The position numbers and the translations under genes are program-made. Positions 27,457-36,009 of a stretch of 64,000 nt of DNA are shown in pieces. The stretch is from JBFHFS01 sp041583495 (lineage in GTDB: Bacteria; Bacteroidota; Bacteroidia; Bacteroidales; Marinilabiliaceae). The number at the start of each line of letters is the position of its first letter. Within the stretch, counting starts at the first letter, position 1. The notes beneath the pieces are model-generated. The model searched no databases. It worked only from the letters and a program-made list of their open reading frames with translations, and was not told where the DNA came from. Location of the stretch: the NCBI GenBank assembly GCA_041583495.1, contig JBFHFS010000004.1, positions 1 through 64,000 on the forward strand. The letters are read 5' to 3'.

Positions 27457-30432
27457 ATGTTACGAATCTATTGTATAACGCTTCTTGTTTTTTTGCAATT
27501 CCAGGTTTTTGGTCAGGGGTTGACGATTACGGGAAAAGTAATTGAGGCAGGCAACCAGTTGCCGATGCCCGGAGTAACAGTTCTGGAGATAGGCACCTCC
27601 AATGGGATAATCACCAATATGGAGGGCGAATTTAAACTGAAGATATCTAAAGCGGATGCGGTTATTTCATTCTCATTTATTGGTTTTGAAACGCAATTAA
27701 TTTCTGCCAAAGGAAATTCGATTATTAATGTGAAGCTGAAAAGCGTAGATCAACAACTGGGGGAGGTTGTCATTCTTGGGTATGGAAGTGTGAAGAGCCG
27801 CGAAGCGATTGTTGGGTCGGTGGAACAAGTGAAATCGGAGGACCTGTTAAAGTACAGCAACGCCCAGAGTGTGGAGCAAATGTTGGAAGGACAGGTGGCC
27901 GGGGTGCAAATCGAATCGGACTCGGGGGACCCTACAAGCCCGGTGAAAGTGCGTATCCGTGGAAACAATTCCTTACCCGATTTGGGGACTAGTTTTACCG
28001 CCTCAAGCGAACCTTTGTACATTTTAGATGGGGTTCCTCTGATCGATGCTTTAAATCCTAATGTGATCACCGGAACTGAAACGGTTATTAACCCTTTAGC
28101 CCTGATTAACCCCGAAGATATTGAGTCGGTTTCTATTTTGAAGGATGCTTCGGCAGCCGCCATCTATGGCGCCAATGCAGCCAATGGCGTGGTGATTATT
28201 ACCACTAAAAAAGGAAAAAAAGGGAAGACCAGGGTGACCTTCACCCACAAAACACTGTTTGATACACCCATAAATAAGATTGAATATCTGGATGGCCAAC
28301 AATATGTTGAGTTATCGGAGGAGTTTTATAGAAACTCCGGATATTCCGAAGAGAGCATTCCTGACTTGATTGGCCGCACCGATGTATATACCAATTGGCA
28401 GGATTTGACTTTGCAGAATGCCATTTCAAATAACTCTAACCTGACCCTCTCAGGAGGTTCCGATAAGTCGACCTTCCGGTTGTCTTTAGGTTATAAGGAA
28501 AATGAGACCACGACCAAAGGCAACGATTTTGAATCCATTACTTCACGTTTGAGCCTGGATAATGAATTGGCTCCAGGGGTGATGTTGTCTTATACCGCTG
28601 GTTTAACCTCTTTCAAAGCCGATAAGTACAGTGCCTTTGCCACCTATGCTTATAAGCCCAACATCCCCGTGTACGATGAGGAGGGTAACTATACTCAGAT
28701 GGACACCTATGCCAACCCACTGGCAGATTTGGCTCAAAACATCAATGAGTCAAAGAAGTTTTATTCCAATAACAGCTTGATACTAAAGGTTAAGTTGTCG
28801 AAGAATTTCAGCTCCTCAACCATGTTTGGTCTGGATTATACCAATACAAAAAATTTTACTTTCTACTCCAAAGAAAATGGGCGTGGCCGTAAAAAAGGGG
28901 GATACCTCAAAGAGAGTCGGAGTGAGAATCTAAACTGGATTACCTACTCCCAATTGGAGTACGATGGATCCTATTTGCGAAATACTTTTGGGGCTTCTGC
29001 AGGCATCCAGTTAAAACACGACCAGTCCAACAGTACCACCATTACCGAGGAGAATATGATCACCGAGAAAATCATTGTTCCCGGAATGGCACCTGATGAT
29101 GAGGACAGTACGGTAAAGGGTTCTGAGAGTGAAGACGCTAATAGATCCTATTTTGGAAGGTTCGATTATGATTTTGCCAAAAAGTATTTTTTGTCTATCA
29201 GTTTTCGCTCGGATGCTTCCTCTTATTTCGGGGGCGATCAGCAGGTGGAAAATTTTATGTCGGCCGGAGGTTCCTGGATCATTTCAAAAGAGAATTTCTG
29301 GATTCAAAACGACCTCATCAATTTCATGAAGTTGAAAGTTTCTTATGGGAAATTGGGGAATGCAAAGGTGGGATCCTACTCTGCCAGAGGATTGTATAGC
29401 TATAATACCTCCTCCAATTACAACGGCAAACTGGTGGCAACCCCTTATACTGCCCCCAATGAAGACTTGGGTTGGCAGAATTCTTTCAAATTCAATACCG
29501 GGTTAACTGTAAAGTTTTTGAAGCATTATGGTTTGGATGTGGAATACTATAACAACCAAACAAAGGATGGGATCATGTCCTTAAACGTGATTCCGGAAAC
29601 CGGTTGGAGTAGCATTTCGGTGAACACCGCCGATTTAACCAACTATGGGCTCGAGGTAACCCTGAAGGCCGAAAATATTAGTTTGGGAAAAGTAAAGTGG
29701 ACCTCCAATTTCAATATTGGGTTTAATAAAAGCCGCCTGGATAAACTGAATATGTATGCCGACCGATTGGTCTCTGGTACCGCCGGACTGATTGTGGGGG
29801 AATCTACCTCCTTAATCATGGGGAGTCGATATGCCGGGGTTAATCCGGATAACGGTAAACCCCAGTGGTATCTGAAGGATGGGACCATAACCGACCAATA
29901 CAGCCTCATTTCGGGTGACATCTCGCAAAAAGAGATCATCGGAAAAGGGGATCCGGATTTCCTGGGCGGGTTCTCAAACAGTTTTAATTACAAAGGCTTT
30001 AACCTGAGCGCGATGTTGTCTTTTGAGTATGGGGCTGATCAAATGATTCCCTATGCTGCCAGGGATATGGAGAATATTAAGACCTTCCATCTCTACAACA
30101 AGAGTGTAAATTTGATGGACAGGTGGCAGAATCCGGGCGATATTACGGATGTTCCAAAGTTGGATCAGAGCTATTCGTTTAATGCCTATAGCGACCAGTT
30201 TTTATACGACAAATCCAATATTTCCCTTCGCTCTGTCTCTTGTAAATACAATATCCCAAAACATATATGTAAGCGAATAAAACTAGACAATGCCTCCCTG
30301 GGAATGAATGTTACCAATGTTTATACCTGGTTCAAAGAGAGCGGAGAATCCGGGCGAAATGGATTGGCAGAATATCGATACCCCTTCCCCCAATCCAGAA
30401 CTTTCGCTTTTCAGTTGAGCATAGGGATTTAA
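27457..30432 (+). CDS. SusC/RagA-family TonB-dependent receptor
   Basis: A 991-residue SusC-type receptor. Signal peptide (YCITLLVFLQFQVFGQ), then a carboxypeptidase-regulatory-like domain (LTITGKVIEAGNQLPMPGVT, residues 22-90). The plug follows with VVILGYGSVKSREAIVGSVE, VRIRGNNSLPD, EPLYILDGVPL and ILKDASAAAIYGANAANG, and then the barrel, ending FAFQLSIGI. It belongs to a different branch from the two SusC proteins at the left of the window. The SusD partner follows at 30451. The downstream proteases suggest it imports peptides rather than sugars. Start ATG 27457 is preceded by only 29 bp after the Fe-S gene, so the two are likely co-transcribed. Confidence 0.95.
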   Translation: MLRIYCITLLVFLQFQVFGQGLTITGKVIEAGNQLPMPGVTVLEIGTSNGIITNMEGEFKLKISKADAVISFSFIGFETQLISAKGNSIINVKLKSVDQQLGEVVILGYGSVKSREAIVGSVEQVKSEDLLKYSNAQSVEQMLEGQVAGVQIESDSGDPTSPVKVRIRGNNSLPDLGTSFTASSEPLYILDGVPLIDALNPNVITGTETVINPLALINPEDIESVSILKDASAAAIYGANAANGVVIITTKKGKKGKTRVTFTHKTLFDTPINKIEYLDGQQYVELSEEFYRNSGYSEESIPDLIGRTDVYTNWQDLTLQNAISNNSNLTLSGGSDKSTFRLSLGYKENETTTKGNDFESITSRLSLDNELAPGVMLSYTAGLTSFKADKYSAFATYAYKPNIPVYDEEGNYTQMDTYANPLADLAQNINESKKFYSNNSLILKVKLSKNFSSSTMFGLDYTNTKNFTFYSKENGRGRKKGGYLKESRSENLNWITYSQLEYDGSYLRNTFGASAGIQLKHDQSNSTTITEENMITEKIIVPGMAPDDEDSTVKGSESEDANRSYFGRFDYDFAKKYFLSISFRSDASSYFGGDQQVENFMSAGGSWIISKENFWIQNDLINFMKLKVSYGKLGNAKVGSYSARGLYSYNTSSNYNGKLVATPYTAPNEDLGWQNSFKFNTGLTVKFLKHYGLDVEYYNNQTKDGIMSLNVIPETGWSSISVNTADLTNYGLEVTLKAENISLGKVKWTSNFNIGFNKSRLDKLNMYADRLVSGTAGLIVGESTSLIMGSRYAGVNPDNGKPQWYLKDGTITDQYSLISGDISQKEIIGKGDPDFLGGFSNSFNYKGFNLSAMLSFEYGADQMIPYAARDMENIKTFHLYNKSVNLMDRWQNPGDITDVPKLDQSYSFNAYSDQFLYDKSNISLRSVSCKYNIPKHICKRIKLDNASLGMNVTNVYTWFKESGESGRNGLAEYRYPFPQSRTFAFQLSIGI

Positions 30433-30450
30433 TGGTTATATAAAGTTAAG

Positions 30451-31893
30451 ATGATAGATATGAAAAATATTTTTTACATAGGATTACTAGCACTCGGTTT
30501 GGCCTCCTGTTCGGATTTTCTGGATATTGAAGATGAAACGAAAATCTCTAACGATAAAATATTCTCCAATATTAGTGGTGTTGAGGAAGCCTTAAATGGC
30601 GTTTACTATGAGATGGGCGACTTTAGTTACTACGGTTGTAACATGATTATGGCTCCGGAAGTAAAAGGGGGAAACCTTAAGTTTAACGACATTACTCAAG
30701 CCTCTCCATTTGCTTCAAATTACCTTCCGGCGTTCCAGTTTACACATGAGGTGGGCGGTACCGATGATTATTTTGATGATTTTTATGCCGAAATATATAT
30801 GGTTATTAGTGCGGCCAATAATGTGGTCGAAAATATTGATTTGGCCATCGATGCCACGGAAACAGAAAAAGCGCAGGCCGTAGCTGAAGCTAAAGCGATA
30901 AGGGCCCTGGCCCATTTCGACCTGACCCGTTTGTACGCCCAACCCTTTGGATATAGCGCAAATGCACAGCATCTTGGCATCGCGTATTTAAAAAAGAACA
31001 TTGATTACGATTCCTTTACCAGCAGAGACCTTCTTTTTAACAACTACGAGGACATCATCGCCGATTTATTGGAAGCTGAAGGTAACCTGGGAACCGCCAT
31101 CGGTATTGAAGATGCCCTCTCCGCGAAAGCATACATGTCGAAACTCGCCGCACAGGCGCTTCTGGCACGGGTGTATTTGTATAAAAACGATTGGGATAAA
31201 GCCAGAGAATACGCCACTAAAGTCATTGGAAGCGGGAGTGTTTCGTTAATTTCGAACGCAGAAGTTCTTTCCTACTATGCCAATAGTACCCCCACCAAAG
31301 AGGATATTTTCGTGTTGGAAAATTCGGGCCGGAATATTGCCGCACCCATTTCCGATAGAATCGGAATCGCAGACGAACGAACCATCCTCTACCTGTTGCC
31401 GAGCAATGATGTCATTGATTTGTACCAGGAGGGCGACGTCCGAAAGGGTTTGTTTGCCCAGCAGATGGGTAAAACACTTACCACCAAGTGGACCGAATTT
31501 TCGGGATCAAAAGATCATTACACCCCTGTGGTTCGTTTGGCTGAGATGTATTTGATACGCGCCGAAGCCTCCTTGAATCTTCCGGTTACCGATGAGGTGC
31601 AGGCGCGTGCCGACCTGGATGTGATTCGCAAAAGGGCCAACCCGGCTGCCGCCGGTCTTCAGCTTTCCGGGGCCGCACTTAAGGAGGAGTTATTCCTGGA
31701 GCGCCGGCGCGAGCTGGCTTTCGAAGGCCATCTCTTTTTCGATGTGGTGAGAATGGGACGCGATCTCAAACGGGTCGATTGCAATGCCCTGCAGAATGTT
31801 AATGTTGACTACCCCAGCAATTTGTTTGTATTGCCTATTCCTGAGGATGCCGTCACCAGGAATGAATACATGATTCAAAATGAGGGATACTAA
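30451..31893 (+). CDS. SusD/RagB-family lipoprotein
   Basis: 480 residues, close to the classical SusD length. Two in-frame ATGs (30451 and 30460) are possible; the latter begins MKNIFYIGLLALGLASC, an ideal lipoprotein signal. Mature protein starts CSDFLDIEDETKISN. It shows TPR-like helices (EKAQAVAEAKAIRALAHFDL; FDLTRLYAQPFGY) and the C-terminal hallmark ERRRELAFEGHLFFDVVRMG with LPIPEDAVTRNE. It forms the surface lid of the SusC receptor 18 bp upstream. Together with the following proteases it probably captures peptides. Confidence 0.94.
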   Translation: MIDMKNIFYIGLLALGLASCSDFLDIEDETKISNDKIFSNISGVEEALNGVYYEMGDFSYYGCNMIMAPEVKGGNLKFNDITQASPFASNYLPAFQFTHEVGGTDDYFDDFYAEIYMVISAANNVVENIDLAIDATETEKAQAVAEAKAIRALAHFDLTRLYAQPFGYSANAQHLGIAYLKKNIDYDSFTSRDLLFNNYEDIIADLLEAEGNLGTAIGIEDALSAKAYMSKLAAQALLARVYLYKNDWDKAREYATKVIGSGSVSLISNAEVLSYYANSTPTKEDIFVLENSGRNIAAPISDRIGIADERTILYLLPSNDVIDLYQEGDVRKGLFAQQMGKTLTTKWTEFSGSKDHYTPVVRLAEMYLIRAEASLNLPVTDEVQARADLDVIRKRANPAAAGLQLSGAALKEELFLERRRELAFEGHLFFDVVRMGRDLKRVDCNALQNVNVDYPSNLFVLPIPEDAVTRNEYMIQNEGY

Positions 31894-31934
31894 AAACCAA
31901 TAATTTATTTATCATAATTTAAACCAAAAACCAG

Positions 31935-33467
31935 ATGAAAAAAAACTTTTTAAAATTGCTTTGGATTGCCGTAGCGGCCATCTTAATAGCCAGTTGTAAA
32001 GAAGACGATGAGGTTATCATCCCGAAGGTATCCTTAAGTGCCGATGTGGTTACTATAGCCGAGAATGCAACCTCTGCACTTCAGGTAAAAGTTAATACCG
32101 ATGTTCCATTGTCGGTTGCCTACACCGTGGAGGTGAATGTGGCAGGTACTGCTGTGGCAGGTGTAAACTACCAGGAAATCCCTAACACCGTAACCATTCC
32201 GGCCAATTCAACCACCGCCACTATTTTTGTAACCCCCATTAATGTTTCGGCCATTGAACCCAATTCCACCGTGGAGATTGAGTTGGGTGCCGGTGACCTG
32301 TATCAGTTATCGACTTCGGTAAGTGTTACGGTGACCATTACCGATAACGCCGCTCCGGCTTCCGATGCTCCCGTTGTATCTTTTGCCACTTCCAACCTGG
32401 TAACCAATCCTTATTTGGAGGAAGAGTTAACCATTGCGGTTGGTTTGAGTCAATCCTTCTCCTCTGACTTAACAATTCCTTTAACGTTAACAGGTGGGTT
32501 AGTCGCTGGCACCGATTATGAAATTGTTGGTTTGGAAAGTGATGCCATCACCATTGCTGCCGGCAATGTTTCGGCTTCTTTTATGGTTAAAATGAAGAAT
32601 ACAGCTGTTGTGGGAATGGACAAAACGCTTGAGTTCGGAATTGCAACGCCAATTGTAACCGACTATGCCGTTAAAACAACAGAAAATACTGTAGCTGTTA
32701 ACGCAGTGGATCCGCAGGTTGATTTCTCGGCCTGGTTTAATGCAGCGAATCAATTCAATTATTTGTATGCTCAGTGGAACACAAGCGAAACGGTATACAT
32801 TTCTAATGCCGACGCCTATTGGTTGAAGCGTTACTATTATAACAAAACAGATGACACCTGGTCAACTCTTTCGGGAGAACACTATATGCATGTTTCTCCT
32901 GACGATAACAACCAATGGAGTGAAGTTATAAATGTTGTTAAAAAGGAAATGGGTGGTAGATTCATTGATATTGTTGAGCAAGAGAGATATGAGATTCAGG
33001 CATTTGACTATTTAGGACTTACCAAGTATTTCGATAATGAGGCGACTTATGGAAAAACGGCCATTAAAGCAGAAAAAGGATGGTTCCGTTTTGTCTCAAA
33101 AGATGCATCTGCAACCAGCGGTACGGTAGTTGTTCCTGAGCAAACACTGATTCTTTACAAAATGACAGACAGTGATGCATGGGATGCCAAAACAACCGTT
33201 GATGTTGAAGGTGGTACTGAATCGTATTATGCCTGGTATGCGGACTCAAGACTTACCCAGGGAGATATCTCTAAATCGACGATGGTAACGCCTGTTTCCA
33301 TTCAGGTTGAAAAATCAGTAGGGGTGTATGATACTGCAAATCAAACCATTCAGGTTGATATTACTTTTACCTGTAATGATGCAGATTTAAGTATTGATCC
33401 CAAGTATATATATGCCCAGGATGGGGATACTTATACTTTAAGAATTAAATATGAAGCCAGATACTAG
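31935..33467 (+). CDS. Calx-beta-like surface lipoprotein
   Basis: A 510-residue lipoprotein with signal peptide ending LIASC. Residues 25-135 and 140-260 look like two Calx-beta-type repeats (SLSADVVTIAENATSALQVKV... with AGVNYQEIPNTVTIPANSTT, and VSFATSNLVTNPYLEEELTI with VAGTDYEIV), each about 110 residues. The remaining 250 residues (FSAWFNAANQFNYLYAQW onward) form a further beta-rich domain with many aromatic residues, which I do not recognise. It sits directly after the SusD gene (41 bp), the usual place for an accessory surface-binding lipoprotein, and ends just before a strong terminator. A role in binding the imported substrate is inferred from position only. Confidence 0.7.
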   Translation: MKKNFLKLLWIAVAAILIASCKEDDEVIIPKVSLSADVVTIAENATSALQVKVNTDVPLSVAYTVEVNVAGTAVAGVNYQEIPNTVTIPANSTTATIFVTPINVSAIEPNSTVEIELGAGDLYQLSTSVSVTVTITDNAAPASDAPVVSFATSNLVTNPYLEEELTIAVGLSQSFSSDLTIPLTLTGGLVAGTDYEIVGLESDAITIAAGNVSASFMVKMKNTAVVGMDKTLEFGIATPIVTDYAVKTTENTVAVNAVDPQVDFSAWFNAANQFNYLYAQWNTSETVYISNADAYWLKRYYYNKTDDTWSTLSGEHYMHVSPDDNNQWSEVINVVKKEMGGRFIDIVEQERYEIQAFDYLGLTKYFDNEATYGKTAIKAEKGWFRFVSKDASATSGTVVVPEQTLILYKMTDSDAWDAKTTVDVEGGTESYYAWYADSRLTQGDISKSTMVTPVSIQVEKSVGVYDTANQTIQVDITFTCNDADLSIDPKYIYAQDGDTYTLRIKYEARY

Positions 33468-33481
33468 TATCTGAATGATTT

Positions 33482-33519
33482 AGAGCGTGATCGAATACCC
33501 ATTCGGTCACGCTCTTCTT
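33482..33519 (+). terminator. Rho-independent terminator after the SusC/SusD/lipoprotein block
   Basis: A 15-bp stem, agagcgtgatcgaat with attcggtcacgctct (one G-U pair), separated by a 4-nt loop and followed by a short T-rich tail (cttctt). It lies 15 bp after the stop and should end the SusC-SusD-lipoprotein transcript, so the protease genes would use their own promoter or read-through. Confidence 0.78.
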
Positions 33520-33555
33520 AAAATTTAACTAATTCGGTTAATATAATCTTACCCC

Positions 33556-35919
33556 ATGTTACGAATCCAATTCTCCTTTCTTTTCATTATTGCTTTCCTT
33601 ACCCTTAACTTTTCGGCAGTTGCACAGTCTTATTCAACCGCTGATGCAAAAAAGTACCAGGCTCTGGTAGGCAAAGTGGAAATCAGTGAGCACGGTTTTA
33701 TGAGTGTTCATAAGAGCGCAGATAATTTGTGGCTCGAGATCCCGGAAGAGATCATGGGAAGAGACTTGCTGATCGCCTGCAGGCTCGATCAGGTTAGTTC
33801 GAGTAATACGATTGCTGCCGGGCAAATGAGAAATAACCCTATATTGGTTCGTTTTAGTCACGATGATCAGAATGTGTATTTGCACCCGGTGAATACAAAA
33901 GAGAGTGTTAATAAGAATGATGCCATAAGCATTTCGTTTGAACGAAACCGAATGATTACGGTCATGGAGGTTTTTAAAATTGAGGCCGTAAATCCTGAAA
34001 CAAACGCCTGTCTCATCGATGTCACTAAATTTTTTAATACCCCTATTGAGGGCGTTAGTCCCTTTGGCGATAAAGCAGCACCAGGGAAACTGGTCTCCGA
34101 ACTCACCAATACCGTTCATGTTCGTGCTTACGATAAAAATATTGAACTGGTAACCTCAATGGGTTTCGAAGGAAGAAGGGAACCTTTTTTCTGCCACATG
34201 CATCGTTCCATACTGCTGCTTTCCAAAGAGCCCATGCAACCTCGTTTGTCCGATCCAAAAATGGGCTATTACGATGAAGCAAAAAAAGAATTCTCTTCCA
34301 ATAAAATAGACGTTGAATCCTTTGGTTACATCAAACGATGGAGAATGGAGCCTAAGGATGAAGATCTTGAAAAATACCAAGCAGGCCAATTGGTGGAGCC
34401 CCAAAAACCCATTGTCTTTTACGTTGACAATGCTTTTCCTGCCAAATGGCGAAATTATATTAAAGCCGGTATTGAAGACTGGCAATCGGCATTCGAAGCC
34501 ATTGGCTTTAAGAATGCCATACAGGCCAAAGATTATCCTGAGAAGGACAGTGCCTTTCAGATGAATGACATCACCAAATCGTGTTTTCGTTACGTCACCG
34601 AAGAAACGGCCAATGCGGCCGGAAATGCCTGGATCGATCCCCGTTCGGGAGAAATTATTCAGGGCAGTGTTATTTGGTATCACGATGTCATTAAGAAACT
34701 CTATCAGTGGCGCTTTGCTCAAACAGCCGCCAACGACCCGGCCATTCGCGGGGATAAAGATGAAATAGATGAAAAAATCCTCGGCGACTTAATCCGTTAT
34801 GCCGCCGCTCATGAAATTGGTCATTGCCTGGGAATGAAGCACAACTATCGGGCCTCCTATGCTTTTCCTGTGGACTCCCTGCGTTCGGTAAGCTTCACCC
34901 ACAAATATGGAACGGCGGCCTCCATCATGGATTATGCCAGAAACAATTATATCGCTCAACCCCAGGACAAAGGGGTTCGTTTAACCCCGCCAACGTTGGG
35001 TGTGTTTGATTATCTGTCGCTTAAGTGGGCTTATCAGCCTGTTTTTTCTGCAGCAACCCCCGAAGAGGAACGTGAAATTTTAAATGGGTGGCTGGCCGAC
35101 AAAAATGAGGATGATATGTATCTCTACGGCACAAAAAACGGAATGGGAGATGGTTGTATGGATCCATCGGTTCTGTCCGAATCCCTGGGAAATGATCTGG
35201 TGAAAGCCGGAAGATATGGGGTCGCCAACATCAAAATAATCATGCAGAATCTGGTTGAGTGGACTGCGGCGGATAAAACGGGCGATGCGAATCTTCAGCA
35301 AATGTATGAGGCCGTTCTGAAGCAATACTCGCAGTATTTAAATCACACCGAAACGTTGCTTGGTGGCATGTATGAGTTTGAAATCACCAATCCAACCCAT
35401 CCCAATAAATTTGAGGCCGTTCCTAAAAAGAAACAAAAGGAAGCGCTTGAGTTTATGATGGATGAATTGCTTTCGCAGTTCGACTGGATGAGCACACCGG
35501 AATTTGAACGAAGAATGGGATCATTGGATCAGGAGGTTATGAAATCTCAGGGAAAAATAGTGGAGGGATTGATTAATAGAATGGTGTTGGTAAGAATCTT
35601 TACCTGCTCGGGCATGTCGGCTCAACCCTATTATGTTGGCGAATATTTAAGTGATATCCGGGAAAGACTGTTCTCTGTTTCCTCTAAAAAACAGAGTGCC
35701 CATTGGATGATGAACCTGCAGTGCGAATATGTTAAAACCCTGCAGCAATTGCTCGAAAAAAACAGTGCGGATGGAGGTCATCCATTCAACAACCTTGTTA
35801 TGGCCGATATTTTAGCGGAGTTGGATGCCGTTCATGCGCTGGTATCTAAAAACGCTGAGAAAGGGGATGTTGCTGTTCGCAACCATTTCGCCTATCTGAA
35901 ATACATTACGGAGCAGTGA
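33556..35919 (+). CDS. Secreted zinc-dependent metalloprotease (metzincin-type, DUF5117-family-like)
   Basis: 787 residues with a signal peptide (LRIQFSFLFIIAFLTLNFSAVAQ). The zinc-binding motif is AAHEIGHCLGMKH, i.e. HExxHxxGxxH with His419, Glu420, His423 and His429, and the Met-turn is probably ASIMDYARNN, as in metzincins. The N-terminal 190 residues resemble the DUF5117/5118 type domains of Bacteroidota zinc proteases (EIPEEIMGRDLLIACRL). No lipid box is seen, so it is probably periplasmic or secreted. It should cut proteins or large peptides. It is followed after 90 bp by an S46 dipeptidyl peptidase, which suggests stepwise peptide breakdown. Close homologues are known only from Bacteroidota as far as I recall. 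Confidence 0.85.
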   Translation: MLRIQFSFLFIIAFLTLNFSAVAQSYSTADAKKYQALVGKVEISEHGFMSVHKSADNLWLEIPEEIMGRDLLIACRLDQVSSSNTIAAGQMRNNPILVRFSHDDQNVYLHPVNTKESVNKNDAISISFERNRMITVMEVFKIEAVNPETNACLIDVTKFFNTPIEGVSPFGDKAAPGKLVSELTNTVHVRAYDKNIELVTSMGFEGRREPFFCHMHRSILLLSKEPMQPRLSDPKMGYYDEAKKEFSSNKIDVESFGYIKRWRMEPKDEDLEKYQAGQLVEPQKPIVFYVDNAFPAKWRNYIKAGIEDWQSAFEAIGFKNAIQAKDYPEKDSAFQMNDITKSCFRYVTEETANAAGNAWIDPRSGEIIQGSVIWYHDVIKKLYQWRFAQTAANDPAIRGDKDEIDEKILGDLIRYAAAHEIGHCLGMKHNYRASYAFPVDSLRSVSFTHKYGTAASIMDYARNNYIAQPQDKGVRLTPPTLGVFDYLSLKWAYQPVFSAATPEEEREILNGWLADKNEDDMYLYGTKNGMGDGCMDPSVLSESLGNDLVKAGRYGVANIKIIMQNLVEWTAADKTGDANLQQMYEAVLKQYSQYLNHTETLLGGMYEFEITNPTHPNKFEAVPKKKQKEALEFMMDELLSQFDWMSTPEFERRMGSLDQEVMKSQGKIVEGLINRMVLVRIFTCSGMSAQPYYVGEYLSDIRERLFSVSSKKQSAHWMMNLQCEYVKTLQQLLEKNSADGGHPFNNLVMADILAELDAVHALVSKNAEKGDVAVRNHFAYLKYITEQ

Positions 35920-36009
35920 AACCTGCGGTTGACCTGCCTGCTCCTCCGGGATAGTGGGTGGAAATGAGTGCCTCCTGACCAATCTTAACGCATCACTACA
36001 AATACGAAT